Origin: Diospyros lotus
Taxonomy: Eukaryota > Streptophyta > Magnoliopsida > Ericales > Ebenaceae
Length of the DNA stretch: 64,000 nt
NCBI RefSeq assembly: GCF_014633365.1
Contig: NC_068347.1
Location: forward strand, 13,111,655 to 13,175,654
Direction: 5' to 3'
The notes under the pieces are model-generated. The model had not been told where the DNA came from and made no database searches. It saw only the letters and a program-made list of their open reading frames with translations. A program made the position numbers and the translations under genes. Below are positions 48,324 through 59,604 of the stretch, in pieces. Each line of letters opens with the position of its first letter. The first letter of the stretch is position 1.

Positions 48324-50020
48324 TGTAACATCCCCAAAATTTTGAAGATAAATAATAATTATTGATTCTAGTATTGGAGATAATTATTGAATATAGTTGG
48401 GGAATTTATTTGGAAATTTGGGGTGTAAGTGGAAATGGAAGTTCGTATGTAAGGGAAATTAATAAGGGGGCATGTGTGTAATTAATGGAAATCGTGGGTG
48501 TTGAAATGCAAATTGCGAAAGTGGTCGTGAGTTTGCTTTAAAATTAATAGGGGTCGTATATATGTTGAAGATGACATGTGATACGAGCGGCCGCACACGA
48601 GATCAAACCCGCGAGCACGCACGCGAGGCTGGGATGGATTTGCTGGTTTTTTAGCAAAATTCTCCATGAAACGATGTCGTTTTGGGAAGGCGATGGTGCT
48701 CCCCAGTAGCCGCCACATGGCTCTCCCCTAACCGCTCGTTTTGCACCCTTTTTAAGCCCAATTCGGGCGTCTCCTAGCTAGCAAGAATAAGAAGAAAAGT
48801 GAGAGAAGAGGGGAGGCTTGGCTAGCAACGCGCAAGGGAGAAAATCAAAGGAAATTGGGGAGGAATTTGGCTTAATCTACATTTAAAGTGGCCAGGTAAG
48901 CTAAATAAATTATTAAAGCATTATATACTCGAGATATTAATTTTATACGGTTGAAATTAATTAATTAGGGTACGAGAACTCATTATTTACTTTAATTATA
49001 TTACTTCATAGCGGAAGTGCAAAGAAAGTTGGGATTGGTTATTTTCAGGCAAGTTTCCAACCCTCTCCTTCTGTTCTATGTTTCCTGTGAAAGTCTCCGT
49101 AGTTTTTTGTATTTTATTCCCTCCCTCACCGTAACTTGGTTCAACGCATTAATAATGATAATCCGTGTGGCAACAATTCCACAACTTATATGTTAATAAT
49201 GAGTCTATTGGTGATTAAATAAGTTAAGTAAATGATGTTTTGGTGTTGTTTATTTCATCCTTCACGGGGCTTCATACTGCACCGCTTTCCTTGGGAATGA
49301 TGTTGTACCCAATGGGCTAGGTTCTTAGAAGAGTCGGTAAGGTTTATTGGGTTATGTTAAAGGGTATAATGAGAAAAGTGAATGGTTTATTAACATCATA
49401 AGAGATGAGAAGAAGAATTGGGTACTGATGATTGTGTCATAAGTGTATGATGCGTCATGAGGGGTGTTTATGAGATGCTGAGTTTAATGATAACCATGTG
49501 TGCCTTAAGGGTATGGGGTACAAAACCACTGACTTTTGACCGTGGGTTATGGCAATTGATGGCTAGATGTATGGGTGTAAGTCATCGGCTGTTCTGATAA
49601 GCGCTAAATGGGCTAGAAGAGCTGGTACTGCCAGATTCCCGCCTTGGCTTGTGCATATCATGATGCGTGTGAAGCATGGGGTTTGGGGTTGCATTCATTG
49701 GCGTGACATGCTTTGTGTGTGATTCGATGTGTGAGCATTTGCATGACCCGATTTGTCAAAGAGCCAACTTAGGTACCCTAGGTGAGCCAGTGCATTTAGT
49801 GCATCTTGCATGTGTGAATTTTTATGTGGGCATAGCATGGCCTGATGCTTGGTTTATGGGGGCCTTGTCATCATGTTTATGCTATAAAAACCATTGCATT
49901 TCCTATTTGTTGCATTGCATGGTAAGGATGTATGGCTATAAGTGAAGGGGATGGGTGGCACCCACCACAGAGCATAGGCAGTGGAGGTGGCCCACGATAG
50001 AAAGTGGGGTATGGCCCACG
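48324..50020 (+). mobile_element. LTR 'F' in the X2 array, right end uncertain
   Basis: Begins TGTAACATCCCCAAAATTTTG, the same start as the fragment at 1240. No TTACA-type end is found before the array resumes. The flanks GTCGG (48319-48323) and ATCGG (50021-50025) could be a duplication, but the same bases belong to the array unit, and 'gtggaggtggcccacgat' just left of 50020 resembles X1 sequence at 30172. The true end may lie nearer 49940, or the LTR may be truncated. Confidence 0.5.
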
Positions 50021-50883
50021 ATCGGGTTGTAAGTGGGGCAATGGGCTTGAATTTATTTTTCCCCCCGTTGTCAGGCCATGAGAGGGATAATGGGGTTGTG
50101 TTGGGTTTTTCCCACGTTGTCGTGTTGTCATTGAGCCAACAGGCTTGAATCTGGTTTTCCCTCGTTGCTAAGCTATGAGCGGGGCAACAAGTTTGAATTT
50201 GTTTTTCCCTCGTTGTCGGGTCATAAGGAAGGCAACAGGCTTGAAATTATTTTTTCCCCTGTTATCGGGCTAAAAACGGGACAACGAGGTTGGGTTTGGT
50301 TTTTCCCACGTTGTTGGTTGTAAGCGGGGCAAGAGGCTTGAATTTGTTTTTCCCTCATTGCTAGGGTATGAGCAGGGTAATGGGTTTGAATTTCATTTTC
50401 CCTCGTTGTCAAGTTGAGAAGGGGGCAACTGGTTTGAAATTGTTTTTCCCTCGTTGTTAGGTCGTGAGCGGGGCAATGGGCTTGAATTTGTTTTTCCCTC
50501 GTTGTCGGGCCAAAAGCGGGACAACGGGGTTAGGTTGGGTTTTTCCCTCATTGTCGAGCTGTAAGTGGGGCAATGGGCTTGAATTTGGTTTTCCTTCGTT
50601 GTCGGGCCATAAACGGGACAACAAGGTCGCTTTGGGTTTTTCCCTCGTTGCCGGGCTGTAAGCTAGGCAATAGGTTTGAATTTAATTTTCCCTCGTTGCC
50701 GGGTTATATGCAGGACAACGGGCTTGAATCTATTTTTCTCTTGTTATCGAGCTGTAAGCAAGACAACGGGCTTGCATTGACTTAGTTTTCTTTCCTGAGA
50801 GTGAGTTATGCAAGTATATGCCCAACTAAATAAGAGAGTAAGTAGTGGACACATAAAAGTTTTTTACGTGGTTCAGCCAAGTG

Positions 50884-53247
50884 TGTATAACACTCCATTT
50901 TTTTCTTACTGAGCGTGTCACTATGCTGGGGCCCAAAATATACATAAATTCTACTTTTTTTTTGGGTATATATCTTAAACCTCAAGTACCGAATTCCAAA
51001 CACAACCCCCAACATATCATTCACAATGCGGAAGCAATAATCAAAACCTGATATGGTACATACCTGAATTCACTTTATTCATAACATAAAAAATTTGTAC
51101 CATTACATTTTCAAATACTTAAATTACATAGAGACTCATCATCAAAAGATAACAACTAAGTACCTCAAATGATACAATCTAATGATACCTCAAAAATACA
51201 TGATTATCTCTCAACGGACTAAAACATATCCAGATCTTCATACAGGAGCAAATACCATATCTACTCACCAAATCCATCGGTCACGTCATCACGTGCCGTT
51301 ACGTGTCAATCATCTCCTTGCCATATCTGCAAGTCCTAATTGAAACGTTTGAATGTTCAGGGGCATAACCCAATTAGAAGATGAACCTTCTACTGAGCAT
51401 TTTAAAAATAGTTACATGAATGCATGATGTAAATACATGAACAAATATTTACCCTAGTGTAATTTCCCAGACCCAGCCCTGCACGGAACCCTAGGCATAA
51501 TCCTGACACCTTCGGCAGAATAATCCTAACGTTGTTCGATCAATTGCTCTTGGGGAATTACGGCTACACTATCGGGGCGACATCTTATCCCATGCACAAG
51601 TATCAATATGCCAATAATATCATACTGTATGAAAATCACGTCTTTTGATGCAACAGTATATGAACAAGTATGACAAAATGCTTATAACTTTAATGAATAA
51701 CATGCATAACATAAGCAATCACATCATATATAAGTTTTTGGGAAGAAAACCACTTACCTGATGCTTGAATTTAGAACACCTTGAAAAACGTGCATTGTCT
51801 CGATTTGTATACCCGACATCGATTTATGTGCCAAGCATAAAAAATCGCACAAATCATTTCACCTCAATCCTCAAAGCACCCTATCCATCATTTTATTCCA
51901 ATAAACATCGAAACCTATTTTTTCATAATTTCCTTGCATTATTCTCTATTTTTCTCCCATTTTCCTCACTAATGTTCTAAAATAAATATTTGCTTAAGTA
52001 TTCCACCAAATATTTTTCTGAAGAGATTCATAAAATATTTATCTAAGAATATTAAAATTCTAAAACTCACCTAGGCTTAGCTTTTAAAGCCTCATTAATG
52101 TGCGTGCGTTGACCTCAAAACCCGTGTAAATCCTCGATTCTCGCGCACTATCTTGATTCTCACATCACCTCAATTTTCATGCACCGTCTCGATTCTCGTG
52201 CTCCATCTCGATTTTTGCGCCAGACCTCAAAACTCATGCCCAAACCATTTTTCTTGTCAAAATCTCTAGAATAATACTACATTTTCATTTCCTATTTTTT
52301 AGGATTTTTCTAACATTTTTTTCTTATTTTCCTAATATTTTTTTCTTATTTTTTTTCATTTTCTTTCCTTTTTTTCTTCTTTTCTTTTCTTTTCTTTTTT
52401 CTTCTTCTTTTTCTTCTTTCTTTTCCGTAACAGACCAGCCTCCTGAGTGTGCGACCTGCGCACGGCCAACCGCTGCACCTTCCATTGCTGGCCACTTTCG
52501 ACCACGTCGATGGACTATCGAGTCTTTACTGAGCCACAGGACGCCGCCGCACCTTGCTGCCATCATCGCGGCAGCTGCTGTCCTGCTTGCGTTGACTGCC
52601 ATGGCCGCCTTTGGCCATCTCCAGCTTACGATTGCGGCCCATTTCAGCCGCCTCTGGCCGACCTCGGGGCTGCCTCCGGCCTCCTTGCTCCGCTCGTGCT
52701 TGCTGGACCTCGCTCCAGCTACTATCAGCTGCTCCCTACCCTCTCCAGCTTGCAGCCATGGCCGTTTGGAGCTTGCAGCTATGGCCGCTCGCAACTGCAA
52801 CGGCCACTCGCGATGCCATCTCCAGTCTCTCTCTCGATTTCTCAAGCTGCTCTCGGCCACTCCTCTCGCTGCAACTCTCGGTCGTAGCTTTGCCAAAGCT
52901 TGCTGCCATTAATTTTCTCCATCTTCTCTCCTTCTTTCTCTGATTGCTTCTCCCTATTTATAGCCTAAGAAACTTGGGCACCACTCTCCCTCTTGACATT
53001 CTCTTTGCCCAAAGCTCTCCATGAGGAGACATGCTGCAGACTGCCTCTTCCATCCACACGGACTACCCTATGGAGCTTCTCCCCTTCCCCTCACACGGAC
53101 AACCCTATGTATATATATCTATATAATACGGCAGAACAGTTTTTGAATTGTCTAAAATGTGTAGACATTTTGATGGCTGTGATCAATTTCTGAAATATTG
53201 AGGGTTGGGATTAAAAAATTTCCCGCCCAACAATCCCAATCTCTACC
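50884..53247 (-). mobile_element. LTR 'G', interrupted by the Athila element
   Basis: Starts TGTATAACACTCC after the conserved X2 tail and is laid out like the other long Ty3-type LTRs: 'gaaacgtttgaatgttcagggg' block, AT-rich part, GC-rich segment (52430-52880), and a reversed TATA (ctataaatag on the minus strand, about 52955-52966). It continues after the Athila element from 63928 to the window edge, so its other end is not visible. Overlapping ORFs on both strands at 52324-52943 come from the GC-rich segment and have no recognisable domain. Confidence 0.6.
53243..53247. repeat. Target-site duplication CTACC (left copy)
   Basis: Identical pentamer at 63928-63932, immediately outside the two LTRs. 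Confidence 0.95.
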
Positions 53248-54424
53248 TGATAGCATGCATATTTATACCATATTTTGGCATTTCACCTCATTCTTATTAG
53301 GCCATTTGAAGCAATTTTTGCTGATATTTCATTGTTTCTATTTTATTATGCTTCAAATTGTCCTTGCACTATTTTCTATCTTACCTCTACTCTATGGATC
53401 CAGGCTTTAGGGAATATTGGATGGGCTAGAGAAGTGGCTCAACTAAAGGAGCTTGGGCCTACTTTCAAGGAGCAGACTTGGGCTACTCATTGTGCTGTTT
53501 TGGGCTCACTTGTTTTCTGTTGGGCTAGGCCCAACCCTAGCCTCCCTAGCCTTTCCTTTCTTAGCCATGTATTTAAGGCCTCTTAGCATTAATTTCCAGG
53601 ATAGAATGAGAGAGAAAGGGAGGAGAAAATAGAGAGGATTCTGCCCGTTTTTGTTGTTGTAGCATTTTTCTGTTTTCTACATCTTTTGTTCCATTTTGTT
53701 TTCCTTGCTGTAATGATAGGCTAGAGCATTTGTAACCGGTTGTGTGTCTTGAATCCATGTGGAATTTGAGTCCCGGATGAGCTACAAGAATCTGGTTTGT
53801 TGTTTGTTTCTTATTCATTTCTATTTGGTTTAGTTTGGGCAGATTTATGAATGCATGGAGTTCATGGCAGGTTTGTGTGAATTTGCATGGTTTCATTTTC
53901 TGTTAAATGCTTAAGAGAGCAGAATGTTATAGCCGGTTGGTATAACATCTAGGAAATGAATATTATGTGCTTGAACGGTTGTTCTTGCATAGGTCCGGAT
54001 AGGTTGAATAGAGAGTGAATGGCTGCATTTTGTTTACAAGAGATTTCTGTATTCATTTTGTTGTTCCAATCATTCCAATCCTTGGACGGTTGTTGGGGAT
54101 GCTTTGAGTTTGTTATCCGGATATCAAAACATCTAGCAAGCCAAGGTATATAGGTTGGACGAGGAAGATTTCACATAGTAGACAAATACACAGCCGGTTG
54201 CATATCTTTTACTGATTTTTCATCCATCTTTATCTTTCTGTTTTGCCAATTAATTTTCTGTCAAAACCCCCCCCTAAACAAACTATTGGTTATGTTGGTT
54301 CTCCTTTGTTGGTAGAAGAAAGTGAGGCTCCTTGTGAGAGATGACCTAGGGTGCACTTTGCTGCAAACTAGAGAAGAGATGCAAACATAGATCTCTAATT
54401 CTGGAGTGGTTCGATAGCCGGTCA
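53248..54424 (+). repeat. Athila 5' LTR
   Basis: TGATAGCATGC...GCCGGTCA. The TATA-like box 'tatttaagg' (about 53570-53578) probably drives transcription. The ORFs here are mirrored in the 3' LTR and are not genes. Confidence 0.97.
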
Positions 54425-54430
54425 GAATTT

Positions 54431-54447
54431 TGGCGCCGTTGCCGGGG
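54431..54447 (+). promoter_or_regulatory. Athila primer binding site
   Basis: TGGCGCCGTTGCCGGGG, six bases after the LTR. This is the PBS typical of Athila elements, usually assigned to tRNA-Asp. Confidence 0.9.
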
Positions 54448-55743
54448 AGCCAAGTTTTTCTTCTAAAAACATAGAGGATCGACCCTATTTTCTGTTTGTT
54501 TTGTTTTCTCGTTTGAGTGTTTTATCAGTTTTGTGTTCTTGGTGAAAAGGGTATCAGTTGTTGATAAGGTTATCAGTTTTGTGTTCTTGGTGAAAAGCTA
54601 TTCTGTTCTTGGGATAAACTGATAGCAAGCAGCAACAGAGAAGCCTCATTTGCCTTTTCGATCTTCTTTTTTTTGTTTGTTTGTATTTTCCTTTTATGTT
54701 TTCTCATTTCTGGAATCATTTTTGAACCAAGAAGTGGCTGTTGGAGAGGGCTGCACGACCTGATCTTCTGGAAAAGCAACCCTGCAGCCCTGCAGCAACT
54801 GAAAAAGCAAAAAATACCTGCAGTCCTTCTTTGATTTTTAGTAGCACACCTTGTGTCCTTCTCTGATCTTCATGTGCTCTGATAGGCTCTGAAAAGCAAG
54901 CTCACACAGCAAGTAGACAAGCCTGCAGCAGATCAGGAGAGCATAACCATTTTTAGAAAGTTGAATCCCACTTTTCTGCCTCTGACAGCAGATCACCTGA
55001 CCAAGAGGACATTCCTTTTATTTTTCCTTTTAGCATTCCTCTTATTTTCTCTTCTAGCATTCCTTTTAACGTTCCCACTAACCCTCTTTTCGTTTGGCAG
55101 ATAGATAACCCAGCAGCTGCAACCAAAAGAAAGCAACCACCAGCAGCCTTCCATTCAGCAGCGGTTTTGACCATCTTCATGACAGATAGCATTATTTAAG
55201 GATTGAGCTTGAGATACCGGTGCTATCCTCTTCCTTTCTCATCCCTACTTGATATTCTTTCAAGTCCATATGCTTTCCTTGATGTTTTCTTGCATATAGA
55301 GTGGTTTCTAAGGCAAAATAGGAGTAGGTTTTGAGGGAAAAAAATCAGTTTCCCGGTTACTGTTCATAGCTTTTCACTTGCTCCGATTGACCTGATTTTT
55401 GGTGTCCAAAGAAATGGGGGTGTGGGGATCAATAGTCACAGATTTGCTGTGAAAAGAGCCTTTTTTGGCCAAATTCCAACGTTTAGACCACTTTTTGGGC
55501 CATTTTGTGTTTCTCAGTGGCTAATTTGGTGTGGTTTTTAGTGTTTTTAGGTCCCTCAGTGTTTTTGTGTTGAAATTTTGTGAAAAATTGCATAAAAAAA
55601 TCATCTAAGGGCTTATTGTTTGACCTGTTTTTGTGTTTTTGTTTGTGTGTTTTTGTTTTTGTTTGTGTGTTTTTGTTTGTGTTTCTGTGTTCTTGGTATG
55701 CATAAGCCATTTTGTGTGTTGTTTTTGTGCTGATCTCTAGTGC
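54448..55743 (+). other. Athila 5' leader, no gene seen
   Basis: About 1.3 kb before gag. It contains a direct repeat of roughly 30 bp ('tatcagttttgtgttcttgg', about 54526 and 54569), CAG-rich stretches and a GT/T-rich run (55620-55690). No ORF of note. Confidence 0.7.
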
Positions 55744-58700
55744 ATGACCAGGTCATCTAAGAAAACATTACTTGACTTGGATCTTGAATTAGAGAACACT
55801 CTTAGAAGGCAAGCTAGAGAGCTTAAGTCTCGGGATAGGATTGACCCTAATAGTGTGTCTAACACTTCATCCGAACCTATTCCAGAATTCATCAATATGG
55901 CAGATAATGGTAATGGAAATAATGGAAATAATGGTAATGGAAATAATGGAAATAATGGTAATGGAAATAATGCAAATCATGGTCATTTGGATGGTAGAAC
56001 CATTAGAGAGTTGGCTGCACCTGATGTGCATTACCAGCCCCTATGTATTCAATACCCACAGTTGGATGCTAACTTTGAACTAAAATCTGGACTAATCCAC
56101 TTGTTGCCCAAGTTTCATGGTCTTGCAGGAGAGGATCCGCACAAGCATCTAAAAGAATTTCATGTTGTTTGCTCAACCATGCGGCCACAAGGAGTAGATG
56201 AAGAGCAGATCAAGCTGAGAGCCTTCCCATTCTCACTTGATGGATCAGCCAAGGATTGGCTCTACTACCTGCCACCAGCTGCCATTACCAGCTGGGATGG
56301 ATTGAAAAGGATCTTCCTGGAAAAATTCTTTCCAGCCTCCAGAACAGCATCAATAAGGAAGGAAATTTGTGGTATAAGGCAGATGAGTGGTGAAACTCTA
56401 CATGAGTATTGGGAGAGGTTCAAGAAGTTGTGTTCCAGCTGTCCTCACCATCAGATAAGTGACCAACTCCTAATTCAGTATCTCTATGAAGGTCTAATCC
56501 CCATGGACAGGTACTTGGTAGATGCTGCAAGTGGAGGAGCTTTGGCAGAGAAGACCCCAGCAGCTGCACAAGAGCTGATATCAAAGATGGCACAAAATGC
56601 CCAGCAATTTGGCACCAGAATTAACACTCCTACAAAAGCCATCAATGAAGTCAATGTGGCTGCCACTATGGACCAGCAAAGGATGGAAAACAAGCTTGAG
56701 GAATTGGCTTCCATGGTCAGGCAATTGGCATTAGAGAGAAAGCAACCCCAGCAGCAGCTTTGTGGCATTTGCTCCTTGCCATCCCATACAACAGATCAAT
56801 GCCCACAGTTGCAAGAAAATAATGAATCTGTTGCTGGCATCTTCCCTGGTAGACCTTTCCAGCAGCACAATCCACCTTTCCAGCAGCATCCACAACACAA
56901 GTATGATCCATACTCAGCCACCTACAATCCAGGTTGGAGAGACCATCCAAACCTCAGATATGGCAGCCCTTCCAGTCAACATGTGAACCAGCAGCAGCCA
57001 TACCACCAGAATCAACCATTTCAACAGAGGTTCCATCCTTCAATTTCAAGCAACCATGCTCCACCACCAAGGCAGAATCAAGCCATGCAACAAGCACCAC
57101 CATTACCCAAGTCAGAACCTACCTTAGATGATCTTGTTAAGCAACTAGCAGCCAACACACTCCAATTCCAACAGAAAACAGAAACCACAATTCAAAATTT
57201 GGAGACCCAAATAGGCCAGCTAGCCACAAACATCAATGAGTTAAGGAGTCAAGGTTCGGGGCAGCTTCCTTCACAACCAGTTGCCAATCCAAGGGGTAAT
57301 GTTAGTGCCATCATGCTTCGAAGTGGGAAAGAAGTGATCATCCCAACCCCTCCACCATCATCAAACATGGAGCAACATGTAGAGGAGCAGAATGTAGAGG
57401 GTAGCAAAGAGCAGCAACCCCCCTCAGTCCAAGAAGCCAAGCAACCAAACTCCAGCTATCAAGAACAAGGAGAGTCTTCCAACATCCAGCCCCTGCCATT
57501 CCCACATCGAGCAACACAAAACAAGAAAAGAGCAGAGGCCGAAGTGGATAAAGAGATTCTGGAAACATTCCAGAAAGTTGAAGTCAACATTCCCCTCCTT
57601 GAAGCCATCAGACAGATCCCCAAGTATGCAAAATTTCTCAAGGATTTGTGTACTCACAAGAGGAAGCTTATGGGGAATGAGAAGATCAACCTTGGGAGAA
57701 ATGTCTCTGCCCTTATCCAACCTGCCATGCCAGCAAAGTGTAAAGATCCAGGGATGTTCTCCATTCCTTGTACTATAGGAGACATGCAATTTAGCAATGC
57801 TTTACTAGATTTAGGTGCATCCATTAATGTCATGCCTAACTCTATTTATGCTTCATTGCAGTGTGGTCCTTTGAAGCCAACAGGAGTGGTTGTCCAACTA
57901 GCCAATAGAAGTACTGCACACCCCACTGGAGTCCTAGAAGATGTGCTGGTTAAGGTTAAGGATTTAATCTTTCCAGCAGATTTTTATGTTTTGAATATGG
58001 AAGATAACAGCACACTTGAGCATGCACCCTTGATCCTAGGGAGACCATTCTTAAAAACTGCTAGAACTATTATCAATGTGCATGAGGGTACACTTTCCAT
58101 GGAATTTGCTGGTAACACAATTAACTTCAAGATACTTGATGCCATGAAATTCCCTGCCGAGGATCATTCCACTTTTCAAGTAAATAGAGTTGACCTGTTA
58201 GTGAATGAAGCATGTTCTGAGTCTTCTGATTTAATTGATAAATTCCCCACTGTGCATGAGTTCCCAGATACGATTATTTGCACTAATTGTAGTGATGGAG
58301 AGAGTCAATGTGCTGCATGCTTAGAGATTGCTGAATTTTTGCATAGACATGAGTCTGATTTTGATGCTAACATTTCCCAAGTGGAAGATAGTGCTGCTAA
58401 CCTTGTTGAGCAGGTTGATAGTGCCTTGGAGTTAGAGTTCCAGTCAAATAGGTCAGCCCCCTCTTTGCAGCAGCCACCCACCATTCAGTGCAAGCCTTTG
58501 CCTCAGCACCTCAAGTATGCATTCTTGGAGAAAGATGAGAAGCTGCCAGTCATCATTGCAAACAACTTGCAGCCTGACCAAGAGAGAAAGTTGCTGGATG
58601 TGCTGAAAAATAATAAGAAAGCAATTGGGTGGACTTTAGCGGACATAACTGGAATCAGCCCATCTGTTTGCATGCATCGTATCTTATTGGAGGAAGGAGC

Positions 58701-59604
58701 AAAACCAGCAAGGCAGCCTCAAAGAAGACTTAACCCAACCATTCCTGATGTGGTAAAACAGGAGGTAAGTAAATTACTTGCAGCTGGTATTATTTACCCT
58801 ATTTCTGACAGCAAGTGGGTGAGTCCCGTGCAGGTTGTTCCAAAAAAGACGGGCATCACGGTGGTCCCAAATGAGCACAATGAGCTTATCCCCATGAGAG
58901 TGCAGAACAGTTGGAGAGTCTGCATTGATTATAGAAAGCTGAACCAAGCAACCAGAAAAGATCATTTCCCCCTCCCATTCATTGATCAGATGTTGGAGAG
59001 GTTGGCTGGTAAGTCACACTATTGTTTCCTTGACGGTTTTTCCGGGTACTTTCAGATTTGCATAGCCCCAGAGGATCAAGAGAAGACCACCTTCACCTGC
59101 CCCTTTGGCACATTCGCTTACAGAAGAATGCCTTTCGGTCTATGTAATGCTCCAGGTACCTTTCAGCGATGCATGGTAAGTATATTTTCAGATTTTCTAG
59201 AGCATTGCATGGAAGTATTCATGGATGATTTTTCAGTTTATGGTACTTCTTTTGATGATTGCTTGGTTAGCTTGGGTAGAGTCCTAGAGAGATGCATTGA
59301 AAAGAACCTTGTTTTAAATTTCGAAAAATGTCATTTCATGGTAGAACAAGGAATTGTTTTAGGGCATGTTCTATCTAAGAAGGGTATAGAAGTGGATCGG
59401 TCTAAGGTTGATGTTATTGCTTCATTGCCTTACCCCACCTCTGTGAAGGAGGTGCGTTCTTTCCTTGGCCATGCAGGATTTTACAGGAGGTTCATCAAGG
59501 ATTTCAGCAAGATTGCACTTCCACTTTCCCACCTTCTCCAGAAAGAAGTGACCTTCCACTTTGATGAGCAGTGCAAGCGAGCATTCGAGGAACTGAAGAG
59601 TTGA
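55744..59604 (+). CDS. Athila Gag-protease-reverse transcriptase, ends at premature TGA
   Basis: A 1286-codon ORF. Residues 54-80 are an Asn/Gly repeat. About 85-260 is the plant Ty3 Gag core (retrotrans_gag type, with DPHKHLKEF and the WERFKKLCSSCP region). A CCHC zinc knuckle lies at 340-353 (C-x2-C-x4-H-x4-C), followed by a Gln/Pro-rich linker. The aspartic protease has LLDLGAS with D689. The RT starts near 1010, with VCIDYRKLN about 1059 and the catalytic FMDD at 1159-1162 (F in place of the usual Y). The ORF stops at TGA 59602-59604, where RNase H should begin; the same frame stays open afterwards, so this is a nonsense mutation, not the natural end. It makes the capsid, matures it, and copies element RNA into DNA. 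Confidence 0.93.
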   Translation: MTRSSKKTLLDLDLELENTLRRQARELKSRDRIDPNSVSNTSSEPIPEFINMADNGNGNNGNNGNGNNGNNGNGNNANHGHLDGRTIRELAAPDVHYQPLCIQYPQLDANFELKSGLIHLLPKFHGLAGEDPHKHLKEFHVVCSTMRPQGVDEEQIKLRAFPFSLDGSAKDWLYYLPPAAITSWDGLKRIFLEKFFPASRTASIRKEICGIRQMSGETLHEYWERFKKLCSSCPHHQISDQLLIQYLYEGLIPMDRYLVDAASGGALAEKTPAAAQELISKMAQNAQQFGTRINTPTKAINEVNVAATMDQQRMENKLEELASMVRQLALERKQPQQQLCGICSLPSHTTDQCPQLQENNESVAGIFPGRPFQQHNPPFQQHPQHKYDPYSATYNPGWRDHPNLRYGSPSSQHVNQQQPYHQNQPFQQRFHPSISSNHAPPPRQNQAMQQAPPLPKSEPTLDDLVKQLAANTLQFQQKTETTIQNLETQIGQLATNINELRSQGSGQLPSQPVANPRGNVSAIMLRSGKEVIIPTPPPSSNMEQHVEEQNVEGSKEQQPPSVQEAKQPNSSYQEQGESSNIQPLPFPHRATQNKKRAEAEVDKEILETFQKVEVNIPLLEAIRQIPKYAKFLKDLCTHKRKLMGNEKINLGRNVSALIQPAMPAKCKDPGMFSIPCTIGDMQFSNALLDLGASINVMPNSIYASLQCGPLKPTGVVVQLANRSTAHPTGVLEDVLVKVKDLIFPADFYVLNMEDNSTLEHAPLILGRPFLKTARTIINVHEGTLSMEFAGNTINFKILDAMKFPAEDHSTFQVNRVDLLVNEACSESSDLIDKFPTVHEFPDTIICTNCSDGESQCAACLEIAEFLHRHESDFDANISQVEDSAANLVEQVDSALELEFQSNRSAPSLQQPPTIQCKPLPQHLKYAFLEKDEKLPVIIANNLQPDQERKLLDVLKNNKKAIGWTLADITGISPSVCMHRILLEEGAKPARQPQRRLNPTIPDVVKQEVSKLLAAGIIYPISDSKWVSPVQVVPKKTGITVVPNEHNELIPMRVQNSWRVCIDYRKLNQATRKDHFPLPFIDQMLERLAGKSHYCFLDGFSGYFQICIAPEDQEKTTFTCPFGTFAYRRMPFGLCNAPGTFQRCMVSIFSDFLEHCMEVFMDDFSVYGTSFDDCLVSLGRVLERCIEKNLVLNFEKCHFMVEQGIVLGHVLSKKGIEVDRSKVDVIASLPYPTSVKEVRSFLGHAGFYRRFIKDFSKIALPLSHLLQKEVTFHFDEQCKRAFEELKS

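Larger units (their letters stand above)
45481..50883 (-). mobile_element. Interior of element X2 with 48-bp arrays, no pol
   Basis: After the PPT comes a spacer of about 200 bp shared with X1, then 48-49 bp array units at 45685-45735, 47525-48323 and 50021-50785. A conserved tail of about 100 bp follows, to 50881. Two foreign LTRs split it (45736-47524 and 48324 to about 50020). Array ORFs such as 47956-48345 are repeat artefacts. Protease, RT or integrase motifs are absent, so only the 3' untranslated part of the element survives. Confidence 0.7.

Noticed and set aside
47956..48345. 129-codon plus-strand ORF, and similar ORFs at 29825-30121, 30386-30757 and 50464-50785
   Set aside because: They are translations of the 48-bp tandem repeat, with a 16-residue period on both strands. 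The open frames come from the period being near a multiple of three.
52324..52943. Overlapping ORFs of 100-190 codons on both strands
   Set aside because: They lie in a GC-rich LTR segment, overlap in several frames, and show no recognisable domain.
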